NCBI GenBank assembly: GCA_947034885.2
Contig: OX344749.2
Location: forward strand, 3,611,501-3,675,500
From: Thuidium tamariscinum
Taxonomy: Eukaryota; Streptophyta; Bryopsida; Hypnales; Thuidiaceae
Direction of reading: 5' to 3'
DNA: 64,000 nucleotides
Shown: positions 22,244 through 35,059 of the stretch, one piece after another
Layout of the letters: each line of letters begins with the position of its first letter
Position numbering within the stretch: the stretch's first letter is position 1
Notes under the pieces: generated by a model
The model's database searches: none
What the model was told of the DNA's origin: nothing
What the model saw: only the letters and a program-made list of their open reading frames with translations
Program-made: the position numbers and the translations under genes

Positions 22244-25142
22244 AATAATCTTTTGCTATTGTGTAATTTTGCATACTAAATCAATTGACCAAATATTAAA
22301 TTGAAAAAATAATTAAAAAGAAACTCCAATGGTGTATTTACACACCTATATTTATAAATATTGTAGATGTAATTAAGTCGATAAAACAAGAGCCAAGAAT
22401 ATTTGACATTTCTAAGACTATTTGACCATAAAATTTTAGTTTAAGATTGGGATAGTAGGTCATGTGGTAGTTTTCATGGATAATAAATGGAAATTAAGAT
22501 AGGTTAGGACAAGAAATATCTATAGAAAACTAATTCTTTTTATTCCTAATCTTTTATTTTTATAAATGAGTGATAATCCTATATAAAAGTGACTTTAAAT
22601 ACAAAACAATAGACTCTTTGACTCTTCCCAAACAAAAAAACTACCATTAGGGGATTCCTTAGGATTTTGTTTCTTGAGCAATTTTGTACTACACAAAATG
22701 TAGAATTTAAAAGTGAATATATGAGAAACAAAAGCCAAAATATGATGACATTTTTATAGTACTTGCATGATGAGCATGCAAGTTATTATAATATTAAAAA
22801 AACCAGATAAATTGGTGTATAAAAAAAATAAAGGAGTGCCAAATTGAAAGAAAAAATTAATTTTAAGGATGTTTTTTTGCACAAGGTTTGATTTTGTGAC
22901 GTCACGACTTAATTCAATAATACTTAAACAATCTAATAAAATATTTTTTACATTAATTAAAGAATACATCAAATTGAGTCATTATTCTAAATAATAGTAT
23001 TAATTGTAGTAAAATCTAATTTTATAAAGTACTAAGTAATCTTTAAAAATATATATATTAATTATTTGAGTAAGTTGAATTTGTATAGGGTGATTTTAAA
23101 ATTGTTCACTGAATTTTTCTAAATTAACATTATTTACAATGAAGTAAAATAAAATTATGTCTTTTCTTTAAAGAAATGTAAGGCTAATCATTTTAATAAG
23201 TACATGCAATTATTTGCTTTGAAACCATATATTTTTTTTACACTATTCAAATATCAAATGATCCTTTTTATCATGGTGTGCATTTAAAAGTCATTTTTTA
23301 AAAATTTGATTAACTATAATGATTTTTAGTAAATATGTAATAATCTATACAATGTAAAATGTCAAATTTTATGTGATTTATATTTAAAAATTTATAATTA
23401 ATAAATGAAATAATATATAATTGAGATTTTCCTAAATTAAAAAAATAGCATAAATTTTTTTAATCTTCAAAAAATAGAAATAAAACTGAAAATTATGAAC
23501 TTTGATGATTTGTTTTGATTTGATTTAACCTCTATATAGTTTGAAATAATTATATATTTTTAAAATTTTTTATTTTAAATGAATTTACTGATGCTTATAT
23601 AAATAATTAATGCAAAATTTAAACAAATGTAGTACATTCTATTTAAGTTGAAACATGTTGTAGGCATTTTATTCTCACCCTTGTAATTAAGCAAATATAA
23701 TCAAGCTCTAAGTACTTCCTAAGTTTTACAGGTGTCTAAGTGTTATAAGTATCCTGATAAGTGGAGTCTTGATTCGCTTATTGACTCGATCGATTACAAC
23801 TGGCCCTTGATTCCTAAATAATTTGCCTCACTAGAGTAGTATGCGGAGGCTTATTAGAACTTCTATGAGATCACATCTCATACACTAACCCAATTTGCTT
23901 TTGTGCTGTAGTCTTCTACAAGTGGACAAGAATTGCAAGGAGCATGCACTATAAGAAAAGTGGGCCCTACTCTATAGAATTTTTGACAGAAAAGTGTCCG
24001 AAATGACAGCCTAATGTCTGAAATGACAGCCACAACTTCTGAAAGTTGGCACTTTGTCAATGTGGTCAATATTGCAATATTGCAATGTTTGTCAAATTCT
24101 TGTCAATTTCTCAATCAGTTTTGATAAATAAAGTTATTGTCTTTTTAATAACCCAACAAAATTTTATATATAATTTTTATTTTAGATACAAAATGATGAA
24201 ATTATCATTTACTAACACTATGAGAAAATGTACCTCATTGCAATCTTCAACCACTCATCATCAACACCTTAGCATTATTTGTTTATAGGGGAGAAAAACT
24301 CCCTCTGTATATTTAGAGTAGTAAGAGGTTGGCCAATCCATGTGGGATATATGAATTCTAAAAATGTAAGAGCTCATAATGAAGTTAAAAATCCAAAATT
24401 TTGTATTGAAATTAAGATTTCAAACTTCATTTAAACATAGTAGAATATATATATTTTTAAATTGAACTAAAATTAGTTAGAATAAGAATTGAAGTTTCAA
24501 GTTCAAAAATCTATTTGACATTTTAAGTTGTCAATCAAAAGTTATAGACAGATTTCAAAGAGAATGTTTGAAAAAATATAATAAAAACAATTTCAAACAC
24601 CTCTTTGAAATTCTATAACTTTTTATTGAAAACTCAAAATGTTAGAAGCAATTTTGTAGGCAAAATTTTAATTGATTTTTTAACTAATTTTTGTTCAATT
24701 TTTAAGAAAAAAACACATTATACTAAGCCTAAATGAGGTCTGAAGTCTTAAATTTAACACAATTCCTATTTTTAACTTAGTATTAAGTTATCTCTATTTT
24801 GTGAACAAATTTTTTTGCATTCGTCATGGACAAATTGGTACATTGCTCAAGATAAGAATCTAAATGGCTTATACTTCAAAGATGATGACATGAAGAAGAT
24901 AGTATACAAGGTGATGGAACAACTACAGAGATGAGAGTACCAAACTACCAGCACCAAAAGAAACATCTCTGAAATCATTAGCGAGGGTGTCAATGGATTA
25001 AGTAAGGGGCTATGTAAATCACTTAGAATTTTTTATTTTGCTAATTGCCTTGTATAATGAGAATAGAGGTAATTTGCTAAGTCAAGTTCACATTTAAAAA
25101 AAATTAGAACCTATTTTTCATCTTTCAAAAATCCTACAAGAT
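22244..25142. other. AT-rich spacer with one CACTA-like end
   Basis: There is no supported gene. CACTATAAGAAAAG at 23947-23960 resembles a CACTA terminus and is followed by tandem 'CTGAAATGACAGCC'-like words (24000-24035), but no inverted partner end was found nearby. It may be a remnant of a CACTA or foldback element. Confidence 0.4.
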
Positions 25143-25523
25143 TGTGAGCAATTCTAATTCCACTCGCAAATTAGGATTTAACACACAAGTTCTATGGGTA
25201 AGTGAATATAAAAAAAATCTCTTTGAGTGTTCAATAGAATGCCTTCCAAGCAATCAACTCTTTGATAACATCTTTCTAATCTTAAAAATTATTAATTTCA
25301 CTAATTGTGAGAATTCTTAGTAGTTTAAGGCTTTTAAAATAAACTTTCTAGGTCTAAATTTTAATCTAGCAATTGACTATTCTATTCTATTTAATTATAA
25401 GTAATCTCCAATGGTTTAAAGTAAAGAGTTTAAATCTAATCGTTCTATCTAATCCTAAGAACTTGGCAAAATAAAATTGAAGAGAAAAATAAGGAAAATA
25501 AAAATCAAATAAGGTTGATGTAC

Positions 25524-25619
25524 CTCCTAAGCGTAAATCTCTATGGTTTCATTGTCAAACATCATCATATAAACATACTCTCCGATAATTTCTCTGTTAA
25601 ACTCTTTGCAACTATTCAT
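25524..25619 (-). pseudogene. Conserved mini-ORF of the LTR-like family, copy B
   Basis: Minus strand, 96 nt from ATG to a GTACAT donor-like site. It encodes 32 codons including KEFNREIIGEYVYMMMFDNE and TIEIYA, with a TAG at codon 31. Start, length and end coincide with copy C, and substitutions between them are mostly conservative (D/E, I/V, H/Y). Confidence 0.5.
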
Positions 25620-26439
25620 CTAACTAATTTGTGACAATTTTTCAATTTATTGGTAAGTAGTAGGTTTAGGGTATTCTAAATGCACTAATGTTTATGAACT
25701 TCTAATTATTTTGCAGATTTTTGATTAATTCTTAACTTTTGGTAATTATTGAAATATCACAAAATTAATTAAATCTAATAAAATAAATCAAGTTCTAAAT
25801 CTAATTTAAATCTAAAGGTTGGTTAATTTTTATTAATTCTAAATAATTGATTGTCTTTTTTTTTTGCTTATTTAGCCAAAATAACAAATGAAATTGAATT
25901 AATTTAGAACCTTCAAATATTAAATTCTAATCAAATCTAATTAAAGTTTAATTTTTCTTCATTTTTAAAGAAATTGTTGTCAATTTTTTCTTTGGCTTAT
26001 TAATCCTAATAAAACAAAACCAATAAAATCTAAATCTTCTAATAATTTAATTAATAATTAACTAAAAATAAATAAAAAAATAAAGAACAAAGAACAAAGA
26101 ATAAAGAATAAAGAACTAACCTTCAATAGTGAGATTTTCAAGGAAATTAAATTTTTAATATTAGATTCTTCACATGTATATCTTTCTGTATTTTTAATCC
26201 TATCAATTCCCTCTTTCTTCCTTCATTCTTGCATGTAGTTTGGCTCCAATATTTTTGAGAGAAATGATGGCTATAGAGGTCTAGATGGTAAGAGAATGAT
26301 GAAGAATTTTTGAAACTCCAAAGATTAAATTTTGAATTAAAAAACAAACAAAAGGAAAGGTTGTGCCGTTGTGGCTTCTATTGCGAACCTATGATTTGAT
26401 TTCAAATTAAATTTTTGAGTTTCAAATGATGTGAGATTA

Positions 26440-26840
26440 TGATATGGAAACACTCTAGATCTAGCCACCCTACTCTAAGCCTTGGCTTTAGTCACCTTGC
26501 TCTAGACTCTAGCTTCAGTTATCTAATTTTTTATTCTTGACTTTCGCCATGTGAATATGTGATGTGGTGCAATTGGCGAGGCACTCCGTAACCCCGTTCC
26601 GTCACCATAGTCCATTACTTTGTATGTTCAATTTGTTAGTCTATATGCTTAATGCGTTGGTTTATATATTTAGTTTGTTAGTTTTTATATTTAGTCCACT
26701 GATATGTTTATTCATTCTATAAGTTTGTATTCTTATTAAGTTAGTTTGTAACTTTATATATTCAATCTGTAGATCTGCATACTTAGTTTGTTAGTCCATA
26801 ACTTCGTATCTTCAATTCGCATTTTGCAAGTTTGACTGTG
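26440..26840 (-). repeat. Hypervariable patch and ~30-bp repeats of copy B
   Basis: At the position of the GC-rich patch in the sister copies there are CT-rich units (CCTTGCTCTAGACTCTAGC), followed at 26620-26830 by degenerate units of the type TTAGTTTGTTAGTTTATATA. The latter array is absent from copies A and C. Confidence 0.5.
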
Positions 26841-27294
26841 GTTTGGCCTAAAAGGCTCCTAAATAGATTACTTGCTCATTTTTGGAAATAAAAAATAATA
26901 CACTTAGTATAGAAAAAAAGGAATTATACTTAGTATAACAAAAAAGAAACACACTTAATCTAATAATTGAGTTAAATGATTGATTTTTGAAGATTTTTAG
27001 AATGTAAAGAACTATTGATTTGGAAGAAAAGGGAGTACCAAATGGTATCCTATAAGGTTTAAAACTTTATACTTTCAAAAGGGAAAAAATGAAAAAGATC
27101 AATGGGTTTGGCTTAAATAATCTTCTTCCGAAGAGTATTTTTTGTAATTTTAAGACTTTGCTATGTGGATTATTTTAAAGTTTTGGTAATGTAATTTTTT
27201 CAAATTGTAGATTTTTCAAGTTAAAACTTTGCCGTGTAGATCAATTTAAGGTTGTAATGATCATAGTTTAGTATTCTAAATATTTAAAAGCATA

Positions 27295-27520
27295 AAGACG
27301 TACACATAACAATGTTTAATCAAACTTCTAATAGAAAATTTCTTAGAATGTTCATGATAATTAGAATTTCAAGGTTTAAAAATCAAAGAAAGTATACATG
27401 ACAATGTTTAATAGAGCTTTGACAATTGACACTGGATACTCAAAATTTTCACGAAAATTTAGTGTTTTAAAACTTAAAAATTAAAGGAGGTACATATGAT
27501 AGTGTTTAACTAGACTATGA
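27295..27520 (-). repeat. Three ~90-bp repeats in copy B
   Basis: Units begin near 27297 (CGTACACATAACAATG), 27390 (GTATACATGACAATG) and 27486 (GGAGGTACATATGATAGTG), spacing 93-96 bp. They are homologous to the repeats of copies A and C. Confidence 0.6.
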
Positions 27521-27775
27521 CAACAAAACCTTAAAATTTTCACAAAGTATTAGCCAAATAAGAAAGTGAGGTTGAACCTTTAACTCAAAACAAAGAAAAT
27601 AGAAATCAATTAAAGGGACTTTAAGCCTTTAAAGTTCAAGAAAAAAACAAAATAAACTTCACCAAAATCTTAGTTTAAGAAGAACTTCAACCACCTTCAT
27701 AGTACAAAATAAAAGAGAAAGAAATAAAGTGTTAGTATGTGAAAAATGAGGGTACTGACAACCTCAAGGGAAGCC

Positions 27776-27783
27776 CTTATATA
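27776..27783 (-). promoter_or_regulatory. TATA box of LTR-like copy B
   Basis: The minus strand reads AAGTATATAAGGGC, matching the boxes in copies A and C in sequence and position. Confidence 0.6.
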
Positions 27784-28028
27784 CTTGTTTTCAAGACTTT
27801 TACAATTAGTTGCTAATGAAAACACTTTGTTATTTTTTCCTAGATATTTTTTAATTTATTTTAATTTTAATTTTAAAATAATATTTATTTAATGGTGAAA
27901 ATTTGCAGAACTCTCTCCATTCAACTAATAAATTTTGGTCAAATCAAATCTAAGATCTTTAGTTAATCCAAGATATTTTGAAATTAACCTTAATCTATTT
28001 AGATATTTTGCAAATTAACCAAAAGTTA

Positions 28029-29994
28029 TGTAGTTAGGTTTTGGGAATCCTTATTCTAAACACTACCGAGTTCGAACGTTAGGGAATGATCTATGTAAGG
28101 CTAGTGTAGTGTTCAAATGTCGTTATGTATTAGAGTTTAGTAAGTAGAATGTAAATTCACTCTTATTCCCACTACAAACCCCAAGGAACACTCATCCGTC
28201 CATTATAAGATGAAAAGACCCAGCATGAAAGTCCCTGTCTTATCTAGTGTTTTAGGGCTCGGGACAATATGTCAAGGTGGACTGACTTGTTTTATGGATG
28301 CAATGTAGGACTTAGACTTTAGTACAGCCCACTATAGTACTTTGAAAATAGTACAAATATACGTATTTAATATTTCCAAAAACTTTAGAGTTCAAGGATT
28401 TAGATCACACTTACAAAATGTCACCCCCAAAGCTCTAAGACAATATGGCCAATATCAAGGATTAGCAACTATCTACAATATCCAAAATTCGAATTTACAA
28501 CATATACATGCAATTTCCAATACAAACTCTAATCACATTGAGGCAAAATAAATAACAAGATTCTAAATCTAATTCCCAAATTAGGGGTCACGGCCCAAAG
28601 GGCTGTTTGAAAAATTTGACCTTTTATTTTAATTTGTTTTATCCGTCACTATCCTATGGCCGTGCGATACCCGGTGGATACCTTGATTGATACCCGGCCT
28701 GGATTACCCCAATACCCATATCCCAGACTGGCTGTGTACTCGTCGGTTCTCAACTTGTCGAAGTTGACGGTTCTTGTTCCAACCTTGTTGGGACTGCTCC
28801 AACGCCTGGTTCGACGTCGCAGCTGCTTCGACGCGGTGAGTGTTTTTGTTGTTGTTGTATTTAATTTATAATTCTTTCGATTTCTCACCAATTCGGGATT
28901 TTGCTATCTTGCTTATCTTGTGATCACCGAGAAATTTTAATTTTGATTTTGATTACAATACATTAATCGATATCTTCAATCCTGAATCCCTCCAAATTTC
29001 AATTCACGATCTACTTGCCGAATTGCAAAATTTGAGCTTGCTCCTACTTCAGCAACGCTTGCCTTCTTCTGCTCTCCTTTGGTCACCACCAATCCAGTAT
29101 TTCCAGCCCAAATCGCCTCCAAATTTCTCACGGATGCCGATCTGCCGGCCAATTTTTTCAGTCTGCTTCTCCAATTCTGATAACTGGTCGCTTCCTTCCC
29201 AAATTCGGAGAGAAGAAACTCGAAACCAGAAAGCAACGCGGAGTGGGTTGAATCACGAGAGGTTCCAAATCACTCACCCCCAGTCTGAGCTTCTACCGAA
29301 TTCACGTTCGGATCTTTTCTGACACCTTAAAAACACTCCGCAAACCCACTTTTGCTCTCAGAATACTTTCTCATGAAGTTTGCACACAACAATTCAATCC
29401 AAGACACAAGCAAATTTGCAATAATAATCTCTTCAGCACTCACGAATCCATCACCATTTGCAATTTACACAACAACCTCAAAACCGCAACTGAATCTTTG
29501 CACAACTTTCCAAACTACAAACAAACATACAGTGCACAATAATTCTCCCAATTTTATTGCAGTACGCACATAATTGCGCAAGTTATAGTAAAAATTACAG
29601 CACAAAGACAAGCGCAGAAAAAGAACAGAGAAAAAAAATACATCGCAGCCGCAGAATGAAAGAAGAGAGGAATTAAATTAAATTCTCGGGGGTGATCGGA
29701 GAGGTCGCAGCGCTCACGATCAGCGTGACGTTCACCGCGCCTCTTGAATCCCTAATTTCTCGTTTTCTTTTTCTTTATCTTCCTGAGCACTTTTCTTTAA
29801 CTAGCTTGTCTTTTATTTATTTTTTTCTTTTAACTATTGTTTCTACTATAAACCAAAGTATCTTTTGACTTTTTAGAACTCTTAGTGTACTCTGAACTAC
29901 TTTAACACTAAATACTCAAAATATATATAAATAATATAGGAAATGTCATAGAAACTCAAAAAAGTTCTACAAAAAGCTGAAAAGCTAGACTACA
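28029..29994. mobile_element. Nested 1966-bp TG...CA insertion, probable solo LTR
   Basis: The ends are TGTAGTTAGG and GCTAGACTACA, with a 6-bp inverted TGTAGT/ACTACA. The flanking 5 bp are AGTTA on both sides (28024-28028 and 29995-29999). The joined flanks reproduce the uninterrupted sequence of copy A (AAAAGCTATTTTGAAAATTG). The interior is GC-richer (28640-28860, 29000-29300, 29700-29760) and has only short ORFs (about 70-100 residues) without recognisable domains. The length, TG...CA ends and 5-bp duplication fit an LTR, but a second LTR or internal region is absent. Confidence 0.82.
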
Positions 29995-31524
29995 AGTTAT
30001 TTTGAAGATTGTCTTTCTTTAGCTCAAAGTTGGCTTTTTATATAAGAAAAGGATTTTAATCAAATCCAATCTTTGATTTTTCAAAATCACTTCTAATTAA
30101 TTGTTATTAACGATAAAAAATCAAATTAAGAACTGAACCTTTCTATTTTTTAGGGAACAACTTAAAATAATAAATCATTTATGCCATTGTCTTCAAAAGA
30201 CCTCAAATAGTTGAATGGAAGCCTTATCTTTCACTCCTAAGCTATTTATAAGTGTGAATTTGAGTTCTAATAACACCAATTAAAAGTTAAAAATTTAACT
30301 TTTGGAGTTTGCGCTTTTTGATGAATCTGTCAAGTTTGAGTCATTAGAAATTCTTGTAACAGCTAGGAGTATCTGCAAGAACTAGGAATGTCTGTAAGAG
30401 CAAAGAATGTCTCTTCATTCTCTCCAATTAGACACTGTTAGCTCCTAATATGGTGGTCAATCTGCTACCAAGTTGTAGATTCTCATTAAATTTTATATTA
30501 GTATTAGTTCTAATAGTTGAAAATGTCAAAATGTCTTCAAACTTGACTAGAAATTTATTTAGTATACAAAATTCTAACTTAATTTTTAGTGAGATTTGAC
30601 TGCAACATATGAAATTTTAGGAATTTACAAATATATTTATCTATGGTTGACTTCCCATAGAGTCAACGTAAAATTTTGAAAAATTTTGAAATTTTTTTAT
30701 GACACTACTAGATTTTAAATGTAAGCTCCATGCTCACTTGTACTTGTCTAATTTTAATAATTTGGAATTTCTTTGCCCAATTGAATAATTTTAATTTCTG
30801 ATATTCGAAAATCTCGAAAAATTGGTGATTTTTTTTAGATCCTGGTATGCTTCTACCTTGAAAACACCTTTCTATAGGTTTCAATTGTCAATTCTATCAT
30901 ATTTGTTATTCTAGTATTCCAATCTCAAAGTTACCTACATCATTTTTTACTTAAGTATCCAATTATCATTGGAATTAATTTTAAACTTTTATAAACTTTT
31001 TAGACTAAAATAGACTCTATTGGCTTAGCCAATATGTCATGCATCCTTAAAAAATTGATTTTGTGTAGATAAACATTAAGATTGGCTAACTGTCACATCC
31101 TCACATCTCTCGAAATTGCTAACTATTCTTTCAATGACACTTTTAAGACTTTGAATGATGAAAATAATTAGATTTAGAAATTTTTCATCTTCTAAGACAT
31201 TTCTTCATTATTTTATTAGAAACTCCTACTAAAACACTTTTAACACTCTTTTTATGTTTTTTTTTAATAAATTCGATAAAAATCTATAAAAGATTTGCAA
31301 AAAATAGATTTAGAGTTTGAAGTGCCAATTTGGGGGCTCACAAATACCTAATATTAAGAGATATGAAGCAATGCAAATTAACTTAGCGGCTTTTTCGATG
31401 AACAATTATTTTTTAATTCAGTAATATATTTAATCAATTTCACATTTTTGTTGTTCAGTATACTCAGGTTTTCATAACAAGTCTATTTGTCATACTTTTA
31501 CGTATTAAGTAAATTTCTTCAATT

Positions 31525-31526
<2 letters not shown>

Positions 31527-31601
<75 letters not shown>

Positions 31602-31608
31602 TTTTTTT
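31527..31608. repeat. (AT)n microsatellite followed by poly(T)
   Basis: About 28 AT units (31527-31583) run into about 25 T (31584-31608). The plus-strand reading of IYIY and poly-F is an artefact. Confidence 0.95.
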
Positions 31609-31639
31609 AGTAACTTGTCTGTATATCATTACTTGTTAT

Positions 31640-32171
31640 TGTCACAAATATAAAAAGATAAAAAAAATTTCTTGTAAAACTTTCTACTATGTGAAACCTT
31701 CTCGAATATTTTTGAACTTTCTTCAAACTTCTCAAACCTTTTAAAAACTTCTTAAACTTTTTGAGACCTTTTAAAATCTCAAAGAAGCTCTTCAAGAATC
31801 TTTCTTTTAGATAAAAGCAGTTCAAGAAGTTCTTAAGTTTGTGAAAGTTTCTCAAGAAGCTTTATAGTAGGTAGAAATAGCTGAAGAAACTTTTGAAAAA
31901 AACTTTTAAAATAAGTTTAATATTCTTTAGTATAAGTAGGAGTCAAGATTGAAAAATTTCTTAGTCTCAACAACTCCTTTCGACTGTTAGTTTGTAGCAC
32001 CTAACCTCTATTCAAACTTTGAGCTATTTATGTATATTTCTATCATTTAAAATACATCTGGTTCTTGAACAAATTCTTATCTTGTATCTTCAAAAAAATT
32101 ATTTCTCTATTTTTTTTCTGTTTAGTTTGTCTTTGACAGTTGATCAAGTTTGTTTTTAATGTCATCAGAGC
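31640..32171 (+). mobile_element. Possible Ty1/copia LTR end and primer-binding site
   Basis: At 32160-32171 TGTCATCAGAGC matches the initiator-tRNA-Met primer site of copia elements (TGGTATCAGAGC) at 10 of 12 positions. Upstream is a stretch dense in TTC/GAA words (31680-31900) such as TTCTCGAA and TTCAAGAA that resemble heat-shock elements, as found in the LTRs of some heat-responsive copia elements. No clear gag follows. Boundaries are guesses. Confidence 0.35.
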
Positions 32172-32748
32172 TTTTTTGTTTTTAATTAGAGTATGGGTTA
32201 TTCCTCAATTTGAAGTGCATAAAGTATTTCAAAAATTGCAAATTATCCTATTTTAAACTAGTATCTTTGCATGCAAACTCTTCATTCTTGAAGGTCCTTC
32301 CCTGCTATTAATATATAAGTTTTATGGACTTGAATAGACCATCAATTCAAGAATTCAATTCCAATATTGGTATTCGTGTTATTAGTAAACTTAAGGTAGA
32401 ATTTACAATGATAATTATTAATGAATTTGACGAGGTGAAATTTGAAAGACTATTGATTCGATTTGTCCCATTCATTATCCTAGTTCTGTGAGATCATGTA
32501 GTTGTCATAAACGTGTTTTATTAAAAAAATTTGTTTGTTTATTTGACGAACATAGTAACTAAAGTAATCATGGAGAATTTGAAATTAGATATTGTCATGA
32601 TACTTTAATGATTATGGATATGGATCACGAATAGATGTTGAAGTAAACAAAAGTATTGAATTTAAAATTATGTAGCTTAGAGGCAAAGTTTCAACAACCA
32701 ATTGAATCAATTTATGTATCAACAATGTAGACTGACAAGTTGTCAAGT

Positions 32749-34549
32749 TTTGAGTACTAAATCCCATCATTACTACTCAAATTAGTGATTCTCTATCATT
32801 TTAGAGCCTCTTAAGAGAAAATTCATAAATAATTATAGATCTTACGTGTCTTAGTGTTAGGTAGTTAATAGTCCTAAAGTTCAATAATGGCTTTTAAATC
32901 AAATGTTTGTAAATTTGATGAACAAAGTGATTTAAAAGTAGGTAGATAGAATAGAAGTGTGTAGTTAGAAGCTTAAAGGAGAGAAGGATATAAAAATCCA
33001 AAAATATCTCTTATATATAAGGTATAAAAGGAATAAAAAAATATGTAGAAGTAGGTGAGTCAAAGTCAAAAGCTCTTACATGTAAGATGTAAGAGATGTT
33101 AGGTGAAGATGTAAGAAGGGTTAGAAGGGTTAGGTGTAGATGTAAGAGAAATAAAAGAGTATATAAGAAGTAGGTGAGTCAAAGTCTAAAGCTCTTACAT
33201 GTAAGATGTAAGAGGTGTTAGGTGAAGATGTAAGAAGGATTAGAAGAAAATGAGTGAAGGAATAGCGGAGTCAAAGTTCAAAAGTTGTTGTCGACGTAAG
33301 ACGTAAGATATAAAGTATAAGGCGTAAGAAGGGTACGAAAAGTGTAAGATGTAAAAAAAAAAAAGGTGAATTGATGGCCCAAGTTAAGGTGGGAGTTTGG
33401 AGTTAAGACTTAAAGAAAAAGAAAAGGATGCCTAAAAAGAAAAGATTAAAATTGACAAAAGCTATATAAGGAGTTAAGAAGAACAACAAAAAACACCCCA
33501 TTTCTTTACTAAATAGCTTACTTACATATACTTTAAAGATTATGTAGCTTTGTACTAGCTCACTTTACCTCCTCCTCTTCTTCATTTTCATTTCAAAGTT
33601 GTTTAAAGATAATAGAAGTTAAAGTTAGGAAGTGAGAGATTCTTTCATCATTCCTCCATTTTTTCTCATCTGTAGTTTTTAGAGAGTTTTTCAATAGAAA
33701 ATTAAACTTAGAGGGTAAAAGCATTATGTTTTTATCTCTTTAAAAAGTTAAGATTCATTTGAATTGAATAAGTATTGTAAAAGTTATTGAAGTTTAAATA
33801 GAAGGAGGTCAACTGCTAATGAGTATCAATAACCAAAACTTTGATCGGGCATAATTTCCTATATATTGACTGTTTTTAAATGAAACTTTTTGGAAGAGGT
33901 AGATATTGCTCTTTAATTTTTGAAACAATTTAGTTTAATTCATTTGGAGTTAGTGAGAGAAAGTTATGAGTGTTTGAGTGGCTGGAGGTTTAAACTCCTA
34001 CTACGGATTGTAATGTAAATGCCTTCTTTTTTTAGCCTTCACTTCTCTTTTATATCTTTTAACTCCCTATAGATATTAAATTGCAAAGTAGTGGGAATAT
34101 ATAAGTAGGAGTAGAAGATTCAAAAAATCAAACTAAACTCCATTTGACCTCAACACGAATTTGTGAAGCCTATAGAAGTGAAAGGAGGTTAGCTGCCCCT
34201 CTTCTTTACAATGGTAAGAACTCTCATTCCTCATTCCTTTTCATTGTCTTAACATGAGGTGCACTTGTGCTTTTGATTTGAAAAAAACCCAAAAAAACAT
34301 AAAAATATATATAAACATGAAATAAATTAAAATTGAACATTGGTTAGCTTGAAAGGCACTATTAAACGTCTAACTGTGGCCCGTGGAACAATTAAGAAGT
34401 AGATAAATTATTACTCAACTTATTTCTTATTGTAAGACTTCTATATTCTTTTTTTTTAATTTTAAATATTTTTAAAGAAACTTCACCAAGAACTTACATG
34501 CCAACTTCTAAATAAACTTAAGAAAAGAGTAGAGTATTTGAAGTTGACA
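32749..34549. mobile_element. ~1.8-kb LTR-like insertion in the gypsy fragment
   Basis: The insertion is shown by comparison with 38580-38665. CAAGT is present on both sides (32744-32748 and 34550-34554), a candidate 5-bp duplication; TGTCAAG (32741) and TTGACA (34544-34549) lie at or beside the ends, so the exact left boundary is uncertain by a few bases. It has a TATA-like CTATATAAGG near 33463 and no ORF. Probably a solo LTR of a family unlike the two others. Confidence 0.6.
33047..33285. repeat. 119-bp tandem duplication
   Basis: AGAAGTAGGTGAGTCAAAGT starts at 33047 and again at 33166. Both units continue with CTCTTACATGTAAGATGTAA and differ at only a few positions. Inside them short AGATGTAAGA words recur. 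It lies upstream of the TATA-like motif of the insertion. Confidence 0.8.
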
Positions 34550-34610
34550 CAAGTGTAGGATTACAAGCATCAACTTCACTTCACACTTTTGAAAACTCGT
34601 GTATATTGAA

Positions 34611-35059
34611 AAAAAAAAAAATCTAAATTGTTATCTACTAAAACTAACTTATTGGATGGTCTGTCTTCATATTGCTCTTTAAAACCAACTAAACAAAAGG
34701 TTGGTGTCAATTGAAATTTTTCAAATATATGAATCTTTAATAAAATTCTAATTTACACATTTCTTGCTTCTTTTAAAATTTTTATATTAGACATACTAAT
34801 AAGTGCTATCAATCACAATTCTTCAACAGACACGTCAATGTCTATTTCATTTTATATAGTGGTTTTACCTTAAAGGAAAGATGTTGTTTTGTCACTTAAT
34901 TTCGTTGACGGTTCTTGCATAAATACACCTCATGAGATACCACTGTTATATTTGTCAATTTACAAATTGAACAAATACGTTTGAATGGTGAAACAGTTGG
35001 ATTGATAATGAATAAATCACCAATGATCTGTAAAATTTAACAAATAAGTACGTCAAATT
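34611..35059. other. AT-rich spacer, nothing recognised
   Basis: No frame or repeat could be supported between the gypsy fragment and the unidentified minus-strand ORF. Confidence 0.45.

Larger units (their letters stand above)
25143..31342 (-). mobile_element. LTR-like element copy B, with a nested 1.97-kb insertion
   Basis: It starts TGTGAGCAATTCTAA at 25143 and ends GGGGGCTCACA at 31342. Removing the 28029-29994 insertion leaves about 4.2 kb, the size of copy A, with homology along the length (mini-ORF, GGCTTATTAATCCTAATAAAA block, 90-bp repeats, TATA box, GATATTTTGCAAATTAACC). The flanking 5-mers (AAGAT and AATAC) do not match. No pol-like frame is present, so this is best read as a solo LTR or a large non-coding retrotransposon derivative. 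Confidence 0.72.
32680..34610 (+). mobile_element. Small Ty3/gypsy gag fragment split by an LTR-like insertion
   Basis: 32685-32748 and 34550-34600 together match the single stretch at 38580-38665 (GTTTCAACAATCAATCGAAT and the TACAAGTATCAACTTCACTT region), upstream of the gypsy gag. The sister locus serves as an empty site. It is too short for a protein call. Confidence 0.6.

Noticed and set aside
31487-31744. 85-residue ORF with IYIYIY and poly-Phe
   Set aside because: Product of the (AT)n and poly(T) tracts.
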